Assembly: GCA_023078555.1 (NCBI GenBank)
Contig: CM041198.1
Coordinates: 9,285,836 to 9,349,835 of the forward strand
Source of the DNA: Ulva prolifera
Lineage: Eukaryota > Chlorophyta > Ulvophyceae > Ulvales > Ulvaceae
DNA length: 64,000 nucleotides
Direction: 5' to 3'
A program made the position numbers and the translations under genes. Below the pieces are notes generated by a model. The model saw only the letters and a list, made by a program, of their open reading frames with translations. It did no database searches and was not told where the DNA came from. Shown in pieces: positions 12,849-23,474 of this stretch (its first letter is position 1; the number at the start of each line of letters is the position of its first letter).

Positions 12849-14326
12849 GTACACATTCGAAGTGTGATGCATCTGTGCTTGAGTCCCGGGTCGTGCAGGG
12901 GGGCTGCTCGGGAGAGACTGCTGCAGTTGTGGATTGTGCCAGCATTTTGCCAAACACGCACACTCGTGCAACAGTGCAATCCTGACAGGACTCTCAAGCT
13001 ATCATATTAATTCTTTCACCACTCGACTGCAAAACATATCCACTGCATTCCTAGCCAAGGTTCACGGCTCGATGCATTTGCAGACACCAGCTCTGGCAGC
13101 TTGTGTCTGGACCAAATAATGGGAGGCTGCAGCCCTCCCGGGAGAGCAGACCATCAAAATTTTTGGGTGGCCCACAAACCGCCCATTTTTGTCCACATTC
13201 GAAGGGTGATGCATCTGTGCTTGAGTCCCGGGTCGTGCAGCAAGGGGGCTGCTCGGGAGAGACTGCTGCAGTTGTGGATTGTGCCAGCATTTTGCCAAAC
13301 ACCGCACACTCGTGCAACAGTGCAATCCTGACAGGACTCTCAAGCTATCATATTAATTCTTTCACCACTCGACTGCAAAACATATCCACTGCATTCCTAG
13401 CCAAGGTTCACGGCTCGATGCATTTGCAGACACCAGCTCTGGCAGCTTGTTTCTGGACCAAATAATGGGAGGCTTGCAGCCCTCCCGGGAGAGCAGACAT
13501 CAAAATTTTTGGGTGGCCCACAAACCGCCCATTTTTGTCCACATTCGAAGGGTGATGCATCTGTGCTTGAGTCCCGGGTCGTGCAGCAAGGGGCTGCTCG
13601 GGAGGAGACTGCTGGCAGTTGTGGATTGTGCCAGCATTTGCCAACAACGCACACTCGTGCAACAGTGCAATCCTGACAGGACTCTCAAGCTATCATATAA
13701 TTCTTTCACCACTCGACTGCAAAACATATCCCACTGCATTCCTAGCCAAGGTTCACGGCTCGATGCATTTGCAGACAACCAGCTCTGGCAGCTTGTGGTC
13801 TGGACCAAATAATGGGAGGCTGCAGCCCTCCCGGGAGAGCAGACATCAAAATTTTTGGGTGGCCCACAAACCGCCCATTTTTGTACCCATTCGAAGTGTG
13901 ATGGCAGCTGTGCTTGAGTCCCGGGTCGTGCAGCAAGGGGGCTGCTCGGGAGAGACTGCTGCAGTTGTGGATTGTGCCAGCATTTTGCCAAACACGCACA
14001 CTCGTGCAACAGTGCAATCCTGACAGGACTCTCAAGCTATCATATTAATTCTTTCACCACTCGACTGCAAAACATATCCACTGCATTCCTAGCCAAGGTT
14101 CACGGCTCGATGCATTTGCAGACACCAGCTCTGGCAGCTTGTGTCTGGACCAAATAATGGGGGAGGCTGCAGCCTCCCGAGAGTGGCGACACGAATGATT
14201 TTGGAGTGGCCCACAAACGAGCCATTCTTGTACATATTTCATGTGTGATGCATTTGTGCTTGAATTGGGGGTCGTGCAGCAAGGGGGCTGCTCGGGAGAT
14301 ACTGCTGCAGTTGTGCACTAATTCTG
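12849..14326 (+). repeat. Tandem array of about 346-bp units, 4.3 copies
   Basis: Units start with GT(A/C)C(A/C)CATTCGAAG at 12849, 13191, 13537 and 13883, with a diverged fifth at 14230 that stops near 14326. Periods are 342, 346, 346 and 347. Units 1-4 are nearly identical; differences are mostly one-base indels. Each holds a GC-rich self-complementary patch (GGGAGGCTGCAGCCCTCCC). The array begins 46 bp after the transposase stop codon and is inside the CACTA element. Frames through it are shadow ORFs. Confidence 0.9.
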
Positions 14327-14786
14327 GCACCGAGTGGTACATGGAGTAGTGACACCAGATGAACGAGCACGTGTAATCTGCGATATGTGTGTGGACTTAT
14401 GAAGTACGACTCTTGGTCGAGGCGAACATGTTATAGGTTCACCCAGTGCTAGGACGCGTTGGAGGTATTGGGCTCATTACTGGGTTGTGCTACGCACGTC
14501 GCGCAATGCAGCACGACGTAGGCTTTATTTCCGGACACTCCAACGAGGCAGTAACACAATTACAGTAACATCGTACCTGACGCGCGGATGTGCCAGAGGT
14601 AGCCAGATTTGACGGCGACTTGACGTATTCGACAGGCTGATCGCTAGCTAGTTTCCAGTGAACGCTAATACATTCACACCAATGGGCTCCATTTCGAAAG
14701 TACCGTCCAAACAGTACAATAGGGAGTACGATGTAGCACGCTTGATACAAGAGGCTCCCATTTAGTGGACGAGGGAGGGGAACAGT
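14327..14786. other. No recognisable gene
   Basis: This is spacer inside the CACTA element between the tandem array and the next coding region. I see no supported open frame or repeat. Confidence 0.4.
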
Positions 14787-15754
14787 ATGTTTTCCCAGGA
14801 TGGTCCCAACAGAGATTGGGTCATGGAGGAGCCAGTAGTGCTGAGCTCCCCAGAGGCCCGAGCACGGTGGGGGATGTTACTACGTCCAGAAGATATTGAT
14901 GTGGACGAGTGCGAGGCTCAAGGGCGCACACACGAGGCCCCTAATGTGATTATGACCCCGTCGGTTGCGTACACCGTCCATTCAGCCATCCAGCACCTTG
15001 CCCGCAATCGGCGTCCCACCCCGCACATATTCGAGGGCCATGGCGGATACAAGATGCAATCTATTATTGACACTCCGTGCGATGGCACCTGGGGCCATTG
15101 CGGGGAACGTTGCTGCCTGCAATCAGTGGGTCATCCGGACTACGGATGTGATCCGCAGGTTCCTGCCGGTATTGTCAGGGCGTATGACTGGCGTCTACGT
15201 GGGCGTAGACGCCAGTCATCTACAATTCCACGTTCTCCGGAACCGCCACCCTTTGCGGCGACAGGAAAGGGGAATCGGGGCTACACGACAACAGGGCTCC
15301 AGTGCAGTCAGGCCCCGAGCACGACCCCCCTGATGAATTCACTGTGCCGCGTGCTGGTGTGAAGCATCCACGGTGGATGTTTGAAGATTTATGCACGATG
15401 GATGGATTTCTGGAAGAGGCACTCAGCGCCTTTGAGGAAGAGGATGCGGCTGGGGCGCACGCCTTGAGGTGTCTGCTTCTGCGCGGATCGTATCGACCCG
15501 ACCGGGGTGTGCTTCACCGTCATGCTCCTTCTTAATCCTGTGGCACTGCCAACTCCACAAAGGACTATAATGTTGAGGTGTTTGCAGGATGGTGTTGCTT
15601 ATGGGATGCCTCTTGGGGCCAGCACCTAGAAGAAGGGGAGCTGCATACGGAAGGGGGGATACTGTGGCCGGACAGAGAACTCAGCAACTGCCCTGTGCAG
15701 CCACCTCACGAAGATGTCGTGGATCCGGGTTTCTATGAATTTTTAGTAATCTAG
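14787..15754 (+). CDS. Small spliced coding region in the CACTA element, unknown function
   Basis: I do not recognise the product. An open frame starts at 14787 (MFSQDGPNRDWVMEEPVV) and stays open to 15362. A second frame is open from 15210 to at least 15506 and reads WMFEDLCTMDGFLEEALSAF. It joins cleanly by a GT-AG intron (15507-15587) to a last exon at 15588-15754 (CCLWDASWGQHLEEGELHTE, ending GFYEFLVI and TAG). The first junction, around the hairpin at 15184-15219, is unresolved. The protein is acidic and Trp-rich at its end. It follows the transposase on the same strand, so it could be a third gene of the element or the displaced 3-prime end of the transposase. Confidence 0.4.
15184..15219. 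repeat. Perfect inverted repeat, 16-bp arms with a 4-base loop
   Basis: The arms are ATGACTGGCGTCTACG (15184-15199) and its exact complement (15204-15219), separated by TGGG. It lies where two open frames of the small CACTA coding region overlap. Confidence 0.9.
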
Positions 15755-17023
15755 TTAGGACGCCAGGCCTTGATGATTATGGGGCTCAGCGCCAACCTGT
15801 TCAGCTGTTTACTAGGAGACAGACACCGGTGCAGGCCCACTCTCGCAGTCGCAGCCGTTGATCGCATGCTGCTGCAGGTCTTTGTAATAAGTATGGCCCA
15901 GTGGCTTTGGCAGACCGTGCTTGACAGTAATTGTTGCTGGTTGTGTCCTGGAATCGCGGCCAACGGTCTTTCGAGTATATTATAATATATGAACCACGTG
16001 GTACTCGCTGTCTAGTATGCATGCCAGCTGGATTTGATTGTTCTGTATATGGACTCGACCACGCTCTTCAACCATGCTGCCACAGTCAGTGCAAAAAATT
16101 TACAAACATCCGAGACTGGTTCCAAGTAGCACTCAGCTAGCTAAACATCAAAATCAATCAAGCATTCAGCAAATATAGGACTGCATCCCAGCACTGCACA
16201 GCCATTGAATGCGGTATCTGTTTGCATGCGCAGCTAGATGGTGAATGGAAGTATCGTTACACTGTAGGATAGTGGCCAATAACCACAGTCCTTCACTAGT
16301 GCACCTACTGTTGCAAAGCAACATCGAATACATACAAATACACCCATGTCATCAGTGGCACAACAAGGATGGTCCCTGTCTTGGTGTCTACAGACACGGT
16401 GCCTGCAAGTGTGAAGCATTTAAGCATGCCAGGGTAATTGACTAACGATAAAGGATCCTTGTATACTCGTCCAGCTGAGGTCACCGCAGATACTATTGCA
16501 GATACCGCAGGGATTATCCGCTGTACATAAGACAGCTGGTGGTGAAGCAAATACTGCATCCCATACCGCCGTAGCTATAGAGACCCCCTCAGCAACAGAT
16601 ACGATCAAGGACCTCGGGCCACCGTGCAGCTCGGACAGGGCACAACAGGTTAGGATACTGTCTCGGAATTCTGCGCTAATCGTCGTTTGCACTCCGTACG
16701 ATGGCGGAATACGCACCTGCAGCTGTGTCGACTGCTGCGCGGATTGGGGCCCTGTACCACAGCGGCGCATACAAAGCTTCTCCTTAAGCTACAGTGCATT
16801 TGACATTATCAAAAGGTGGCATTTGCCCGAGAGCCGCGAGAGTATGCCACCTTGAGCCAGCTACGAATGCAACGACGGGCGTGGCGCAGGGCACGCTGTA
16901 AAGAGGAGATGTGCATCCAGCATGTACACGCCGAAGGAGTGTAGATGCGCGTTCCAGTGGAGCTCGGCTGATAGTGGCTCTGGCGGCACAATGCGCACGA
17001 CGAGCGCACTCAGCCCAGCAAAA
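15755..17023. other. Non-coding 3-prime part of the CACTA element
   Basis: I see no supported gene. Short frames of 60-150 codons occur on both strands without motifs or splice partners. The GC-rich part after 16850 leads into the subterminal repeats. Confidence 0.45.
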
Positions 17024-17207
17024 AATATGCTGTTCAAAGGAGCGTGAAAGCGCGTTCGCGGCATGTGCATTTCGCTCCATGAGGTGCGCTGCAGGTGCGC
17101 ACCACCACAACACAAATAATATGCTGTTCGTAGGAGCGTGAAAGCGCGGGTCGCGGCATGTGCATTTCCTCAACGAGGTGCGCTGCAGGTGCGCACCACC
17201 ACAACAC
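17024..17207 (+). repeat. Two 90-bp direct repeats in the right subterminal region
   Basis: Copies at 17024-17113 and 17118-17207 share AATATGCTGTTC, AGGAGCGTGAAAGCGCG, CGCGGCATGTGCATTTC and GAGGTGCGCTGCAGGTGCGC, differing at a handful of bases. The last motif faces the right TIR about 150 bp away. GTACACGCCGA occurs near 16924 and again near 17325. Confidence 0.8.
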
Positions 17208-17335
17208 TCCGCTAACACATCTCACCTGCATTTTTGGGACGCACTTCACGCAGATACGGAATGTGTCTGAAGAGTGCGTGAACAGTGCGCGAATGTGCCA
17301 GCGAGCAAAACATGTGTCGCGAGTGTACACGCCGA

Positions 17336-17357
17336 CCTGCCTACCATCCTTGTAGTG
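17336..17357 (-). repeat. Right terminal inverted repeat of the CACTA element
   Basis: The sequence ends CTACCATCCTTGTAGTG, the near-complement of the left end. CAA follows directly and matches the 3 bases before the left end. Confidence 0.85.
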
Positions 17358-17490
17358 CAACGGGAATCAAGGCTGACGTGTGAGCTGCACAGCTGAATTG
17401 AGCATGCTCCCGGAATAGTTAGCAACGCTCACTTCATGTGCGTTCATTAAGCAAGTGCGAAGCTCTTATGCCCTTCTCGTTAAGTCTTCA

Positions 17491-18553
17491 TGTTGTGAGA
17501 TGTTCATCTCACCTCCGGCGCAGGCTGGTAGATGCGCACATGCATAATGACCTCCAGGTGCTTCCAAGCACGTACATGACCGAATAAGATAAAACGGTCC
17601 GGATATTGCATCATCACATAGTCATCAGATTATAATCATTTGTCATTTCGCGTTGTCGAATACCCGGACAGCGATACATTATTTGGCCTTTCAACGTCAT
17701 GGGCCTCAGTCGCGCACTGCTCACCATGTGGCTACGAGGGCGTCGCGCACCAGTCATATCACTCTTCACTAACATCTCATATATCTCATTATTGAGCACT
17801 GATATCATCGTGCATTTAGACGTGCGCACGAACACAACTTAAGATCACATCAAACGACACAGCATATCAATAGTTAGCTACGTCACTGGTCATGGGACAT
17901 GCATGATGACACATTCATAGTCACACGTCATCAGTCATACTCAGCATGCACATGGTCAACTGTGCACAGGCCATTCGGAGGCACTAAGTCACCTATGCCC
18001 CGAACCCGCTACGCGGTGGCCACGCTAGAGTACTACACGAAATTGTTATAAAGTCACATTTGGGGTTAAACTCCGACATGCACGTTATACTCCGAGACGC
18101 GCTGTTATCGCACCGGAAGTTACATGCATATGTCAGTGAGCACAATCATACTCGTCACATCATAACGCTGGCACCGAGTCCGGTTGTCCATTGCTTGTCA
18201 AGCCAATCATATTAGATATCCCGCGATTATTAGGGACTCCATTCAGTGTGCTCCACTTTTGTGTAGCCACTTTAGCGTGGCCAGCCTTAGCAGGGGTGTC
18301 CTGGGTGCATTCCAAACGGTATTTATACCGTGCACTTGCTGGGATTCGTCCTTCTGTTTCAGAGTTCGAATTGGGGAATTCTATTTCCACTCTGTCGTTT
18401 CACATAATTGTCTGACACCCATTTTGTTGTTGACCCTGTCATACTCCATAGTCGATTACAGTCTCCGCGCTGCATCGTAAGACCCATCTTCATTCACGCC
18501 GAGTCAAATACAGGTGCTCGTCAGCACCCCGGAGGCTTCTACGTCTCTCGACA
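17491..18553 (+). repeat. 5-prime LTR
   Basis: It begins TGTTGTGAGATG and ends CTCTCGACA, so it has TG...CA ends, and matches 26849-27915 closely along its whole length. A TATA-like TATTTATA lies at 18320-18327 within GGTATTTATACC; it recurs at 27686 in the other LTR and likely marks the promoter before R. Confidence 0.92.
18320..18327 (+). promoter_or_regulatory. Putative LTR TATA box
   Basis: TATTTATA is kept in both LTRs, about 226 bp before the LTR end, which suits a retrotransposon promoter. No transcript start can be seen. Confidence 0.35.
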
Positions 18554-18571
18554 GGTATCGATTTGCTAAGA
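18554..18571 (+). other. Expected primer-binding site region
   Basis: The bases directly after the 5-prime LTR (GGTATCGATTTGCTAAG) are where a tRNA primer would pair. The first bases resemble the initiator-Met type site TGGTATCAGAG, but the match fades, so the tRNA is not identified. Confidence 0.3.
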
Positions 18572-18610
18572 TCTTCTGCCTAACATTTCACACCTGTTGC
18601 AGATCTCATC

Positions 18611-20921
18611 ATGTCTGCACCAGAGAGCATTCTAGCCGCGGATTGGGACGTAGTTCACCAGTCCATTATAGACCCTAGTGACGCGAATTTGTCCGTCGAC
18701 CATCACATGTCCCAGATCCCAGGGATCTCGTCGTTTTCTCGCGAGGACATTGACTATGTTCGTCGAACAACCGGACAGATGCGCTGGTTGGGCACCGTCG
18801 TTGCCGAAGCAAGCAAATCCGTCTCGTCTAGCAGTTCTAGGAGTACACTGATAGCCATGCAGAAAGACGCTAGAATGTTGCTTGTCAACGAGGAGCTTAG
18901 TGAAGAACTGTGGCCCTTCAAAACCTTAGAACCAAGGTCTTCGGCACGCACAATTGGTGCAACACTGTCACTCGGTGGCTCGGACACTTGCATGGTTGCA
19001 TGGGGTCCAGGCCCGGGGCCGACTAGGAATTTGCTTAGCCCTCAGGGCATGTCATTGATGTGCTGGTTAGGCACAAAGTATGCACAGCCGCTCTTAGATT
19101 TTGTTTATGCTTTTGCCAAGGATTACAGAGCATTCAAAATGCCATTCCTATCCTGCCCAGCTCAGAACGATATGCTTGATATGATCGGGGTGTCGAAGCG
19201 CGCCGCTACACTACGCGCGTCGCCAGCTGTGAACAGTCCCGGCGCGGCAATCGTGCACTTAGCCAAGATAGCCGACACGCACCTACAAGAGATTGTGTAC
19301 GCCGTATTTCATGCATGCGAAAGTAGGTCGTTTTGTTTGGACTCAATCAAGCTCAAGATCCCATCAGTCAACGTATCAGAAATGGTGAAGTCAGAAGCCA
19401 TTCAATTCAGGGATTGCTCATCATCAGTCGTCACGCAGGTACACTCAACCCTGCCTGATCTGTCCTCCTTGCCTGATGTCGAACCAAACTTCATAGACGA
19501 TCGATCTGCGTCGTGGTTTCGTAGTGCCGAATACACGTTCAAGTCTGTCAAGTTTCCCGCGTTCTCGGGTCTACGAAGCGACCAACTTTCGGAACTACGA
19601 TGGCACAAGTACCAAAGTGACGCTTTGCATGCACGCAAGCACTGCACTCATTTGTCCGAGCGACAAGTCATTCAACATCTCATGTCGTCATTTGATCGCA
19701 CGGAGCAGCATTTCACAGTCGCACAACACGCTGCAATGAGACCTTACTGTACTGTCCGCCAATGGCTAGAGACCATTCGTGACTTTTACTTCACGAATGG
19801 ACAATTCCGACATAACATTGAGCAGGCATGGCAGTCATACAACGTAGATGAGTCCGCTGATTTTAATGAATTGATACATCATGTCACAGAGTACTACCGA
19901 TTGATCTTTATTGATTACCCACATATGCCCGGTAGACAATCATGTATTGACTTCGCATGCATACTGTTCACAAAGCTGCAGCAACTCATGCAACCTCAAA
20001 GCACATCAGCCGTCAGCTCGACGCTCACGATGTTCTTACCGCTGTCACAACTGCTGGTTAAGTTTAACGACGAATTGAAACCTGCAATGAATGAATCCAC
20101 AGAAAAGGCAGACACGGTCGCTACTGCATTCATAGAATGGTCAGTGTCACAACTGTTACAAGTCCGAGAATCCGCGAACACGGTCAAACGTTTTAATTGT
20201 GTTGTTTCGGAAAACCGATTTGATTACGCACGGTTGAAATCGAACCGTAGACATACCCCGCCGGCCGGCAAACGGTTGCAAGCCGCGGCGGCGGCACTGC
20301 AACCCCCTAACAGGAACTCTAGTGTGCAGCCACCCTCGTCAGCCTAAGGGACCCTCAGCATCTTCAGATAAGCCAGGTCATATCCCTTTCTTGAAAGAGA
20401 TGTGTCACACCGACAGCCTAGACAGTTCAAGATTCGGTTCAACGAGTACCGTCAGCTTCCAGGCATCAGACGGTCGCCGGATCTCATAACGGCGATCGAA
20501 AAGGAACTCGCGGGCGGCAGCACGGCAGTGCATGTTGCGTTGTCACGCGCAACAGGACCACTACCCCCCCTCGGTCAAAGCAACACCCCTCAGCGTATGT
20601 CAGGCAATGATGCGCATGACACATTTGCACCCCAAGAAGCAGTGCCCACTCTGCCCAAATGGCAAGGGTCTCAATCAGACGCACCCCATGCATCCCATCA
20701 GCGAGTGCCCTACATTCAACGAACTTGTGCCTACAGCGAACCGCGAGGCGTTCTTTCAGGACGCGTTCAACCAGACGCGTCAGATGGTCCCCCTCGCATT
20801 GCCTAGCAGCTCGGGCACGCGACAGCAAGACGGCGCCAAACGCGACTGGTATGATCCCAACCGCACGGGCTCTGACAAGTCCAAGCGGCCACGACATGAC
20901 ACCCAACAGCATATCCGCTGA
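18611..20921 (+). CDS. gag polyprotein of the chromovirus, with frame breaks
   Basis: Gag forms the particle shell and binds the element's RNA. A 578-aa frame runs from ATG at 18611 to 20347. Its middle (about residues 300-480) is helical and looks like the retrotransposon gag region (ALHARKHCTHLSERQVIQHL, then WLETIRDFYF). Coding evidence continues after the stop in another frame (KGPSASSDKPGHIPFLKEM, about 20347-20400) and again at 20532-20921. The last part has a zinc-knuckle-like CPLCPNGKG...HPMHPISECP. Two or more frame changes are therefore needed to read the whole gag. They may be decay or consensus errors, since the blocks between them are well preserved. Confidence 0.7.
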
Positions 20922-20975
20922 GAAATCGGCAAGCCGTCCACATCATGCCCACAGTGGGCGGTAGAGCCACATGTC

Positions 20976-23474
20976 TTGGCGGAATCAGCACGACCACTTG
21001 CTTGTATACACTTTGATTCCCAACTCAAGTCAGGCAGCGACTCCTTGTTTGACATGCATAAGCTCACAGGGAACATCACGATTACGTTACCATGTACTGA
21101 AGATGCACATGTAGCATTGCGGCATGTGCATACAATTGACATGAACTCACATAAGATTACATTAGTCATCCCTGCACGCGTGTTTGAATCAAACGCATAC
21201 ACACCGTTTGCGGCCGGCACACCATGCCCACAGTGGACGAAGCATGTAACATCTTGCAATACACAGCCGGTGCTGCAGTCCCAGGGAAACAAAAGTACCA
21301 TATATGCACTCTGGTCACCAATCAAAAAGCATCCATACTGCCTTCTCATAAAGCTGCAGTGGCATACAATCTGCAGAGTTCATGGATTTAATATGCACTA
21401 TGCCTGCTCGCATAAATGGTCACATGTGCAAGGGCGTTGGTTGACCACAGCCGCAAACCACAGCATGATCACCTCTGCGTTCTTGTCACGACACTCAATT
21501 GCGTTCACATCAGCACACACCACCACAATGGGGGTATCAGCATCAGAAGCAGCGTGTCTTGGTTTCATCAAATTGCCAACCAGAGTAGGAAGACATGTCA
21601 TAGAGGTCAAGTTCACAGTTGTTGAATCACTACCAACTGCAAGCACAGAGCACCATCCAAACGAAGCACTGTTTGCCCTAGATGTCATATCCACTGTCAA
21701 CATGCAAGTTAATTTCCAGAGTCCACGCATTATCATCACAGTTCCGAATCCCAAGCAGATTTGCAAACGGAAAGGGAAGCTGTGGTGGCATGTGATACAT
21801 CGAAATCACACCAAGGTCACATCTGAGACAAGCGACCTGGATGATTTCTCAATGACACAGAGAGAAATTAAATCACTCACAAAGAAAGCACGAAAAGGCA
21901 CACAACCGCTATACATAGCTCATATCAAGCCCACAGTGGAAAACACAAATATGTGCTGTGCTAATAAAAAGGGTTACCTATCAGAACAAAATGCGCCTGC
22001 ACATCAGCCACAGAGCATACAGAACATCCCTCAAGTTGTGCAAGACGTCATCACTAAGCACAAGGCCCCAGGTGGCACATTAGGACCAGCTCCGCCGAAC
22101 ACGAGTGCATCTGGTTTTGAGATGGACATTGACTTACTGCCAGGTGCCCGACCTAGAGCAGCAAGACAGTATCGCCTCACACCTAGGGAACAACTCGAAT
22201 TAGAGAAACAATTACAACACTTAATCACAAGGGGTGGGGTAGTTCCATCCGTTTCACCATGGGCATCTTGTGTGTTGTTTGCACCAAAGCCGGGAGGCAA
22301 ACTCAGACTCTGCATTGATTATAGATATCTCAACGAAAACACAGTCAAGAACACCTACCCATTGCCACGAATTGACGATCTGGCTGGACAACTATGTGGG
22401 CACAAGTATTTCTCAGCATTAGACCTACAGTCCGGATATCATCAAATCAAGTTATCAGAATCTGCGGGTCCGAAGACTGCTTTTCGCACGCCCGACGGTC
22501 TGTACCAGTGGACAGTTATGCCATTCGGTCTGACCAATGCACCATCTGTATTTCAACAGGCAGTCAATGTAGTACTGAAAGGTCTCATAGGTCACATTTG
22601 CTTAGCATATCTCGATGACATCATTGTATTGGCACGATCTGAAGAGCAGCATGCGAAAAATTTAGATATTGTTCTCACCCGACTCAAGGAACATAATTTC
22701 TTTTGCAACACAGACAAGTGTCAATTTGCTCTGCAAGAAATTAAGTATCTTGGCCATATCGTCACAGCTGATACTGTCAAGCCGGATCCATACAAAGTGG
22801 AGGTTCTGCAGAATTGGCCCATATCAGATCTACAAAAATCACCTAACCACATCAGATCATTCTTAGGACTGGCAGGATATTTCAGGAGATTCATTCCGAA
22901 GTTTCCGACATTAGCTGGCCCATTATTGCAACGTGTGAACACAAAGGAACAACTGCCTTGGACTGTACAATGCAATGAATCATTCAACAACATCAAGCAA
23001 GCACTGGTCAACGCCACATTCATGCGCCACCCTGATAATGACAAATCATATCACATCTACACAGATGCATCCGATTACGCATACGGCGCTGTACTGACAC
23101 AGGAACATGAGGGCAGTTTAGCTCCCATTGCATGGATAGGGCGCAAATTGAACAAATCAGAAGAAAATTATTACACGCTCGAAAAAGAGTTAGGAGCAAT
23201 TGTGTTTGCATATCGACAATGGCGCTGTTACTTGGAAAACAACCAACCTGTGTTCATCCACTCAGATCACAACCCCCTGAGATTTTTACAGACACAGAAG
23301 AAGCTAACCGGCAAGCATGCTAGGTGGCTCGAATCACTATCACGCATTGATTGGAGGATCACTTACATTCCGGGCGATGCTAATTATGTAGCCGATGCAC
23401 TCAGCAGAGCTACACACCTACCTAATACAGAGGTCACACTACACGACGGAGACACACTGTCAGCGAAACCCTAG
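20976..23474 (+). CDS. pol part 1: protease-like region, reverse transcriptase and RNase H
   Basis: This part copies the element's RNA into DNA. The 832-aa frame has three parts. Residues about 150-260 resemble a retropepsin (ANHSMITSAF...ALFALDVISTVNMQVNF), but the usual D-T/S-G triad before ANHS reads TTAA, so the catalytic Asp is not visible. Residues about 410-640 are reverse transcriptase, with LRLCIDYRYLN, FSALDLQSGYHQI, PFGLTNAPSVFQ and the YLDDI active site. Residues about 690-820 are RNase H, with YTDASDYAYGAVL, EKELGAIVFA, HSDHNPL and DANYVADALSRA. RT and RNase H look complete. The frame stops just after RNase H, where a Pro/Ser-rich linker continues in other frames. Confidence 0.9.
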   Translation: MAESARPLACIHFDSQLKSGSDSLFDMHKLTGNITITLPCTEDAHVALRHVHTIDMNSHKITLVIPARVFESNAYTPFAAGTPCPQWTKHVTSCNTQPVLQSQGNKSTIYALWSPIKKHPYCLLIKLQWHTICRVHGFNMHYACSHKWSHVQGRWLTTAANHSMITSAFLSRHSIAFTSAHTTTMGVSASEAACLGFIKLPTRVGRHVIEVKFTVVESLPTASTEHHPNEALFALDVISTVNMQVNFQSPRIIITVPNPKQICKRKGKLWWHVIHRNHTKVTSETSDLDDFSMTQREIKSLTKKARKGTQPLYIAHIKPTVENTNMCCANKKGYLSEQNAPAHQPQSIQNIPQVVQDVITKHKAPGGTLGPAPPNTSASGFEMDIDLLPGARPRAARQYRLTPREQLELEKQLQHLITRGGVVPSVSPWASCVLFAPKPGGKLRLCIDYRYLNENTVKNTYPLPRIDDLAGQLCGHKYFSALDLQSGYHQIKLSESAGPKTAFRTPDGLYQWTVMPFGLTNAPSVFQQAVNVVLKGLIGHICLAYLDDIIVLARSEEQHAKNLDIVLTRLKEHNFFCNTDKCQFALQEIKYLGHIVTADTVKPDPYKVEVLQNWPISDLQKSPNHIRSFLGLAGYFRRFIPKFPTLAGPLLQRVNTKEQLPWTVQCNESFNNIKQALVNATFMRHPDNDKSYHIYTDASDYAYGAVLTQEHEGSLAPIAWIGRKLNKSEENYYTLEKELGAIVFAYRQWRCYLENNQPVFIHSDHNPLRFLQTQKKLTGKHARWLESLSRIDWRITYIPGDANYVADALSRATHLPNTEVTLHDGDTLSAKP

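Larger units (their letters stand above)
4434..17357 (+). mobile_element. Full-length CACTA (EnSpm-type) DNA transposon, 12.9 kb
   Basis: The left end reads CACTACAGGATGGTGGG and the right end, reverse complemented, reads CACTACAAGGATGGTAGG, giving imperfect terminal inverted repeats of about 20 bp. CAA stands immediately outside both ends (4431-4433 and 17358-17360), matching the 3-bp target duplication made by CACTA elements. Inside are a spliced tnp2-type transposase (8288-12803, plus), a divergent 8-exon gene (5307-7915, minus), a tandem array (12849-14326), a small plus-strand coding region (14787-15754) and repeat-rich subterminal DNA. The family normally cuts and pastes using a transposase that acts on its TIRs and subterminal repeats. 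The ends and the minus-strand gene look intact, so this copy may be autonomous or recently so. The 3-prime part of the transposase needs transcript support before that is settled. Confidence 0.85.

Noticed and set aside
12804..14157. Repeated similar ORFs on both strands
   Set aside because: They come from the tandem 346-bp units; the same frames shift between units because of one-base indels, so they are not genes.
12849..14326. CRISPR-like array
   Set aside because: The units are contiguous 346-bp tandem copies with no short repeat and unique spacers, in a eukaryotic transposon.
17487..17492. CATG as a 4-bp target duplication for the LTR element
   Set aside because: It needs the first two bases of the LTR (TG) to count as flank, but both LTR copies begin with TG.
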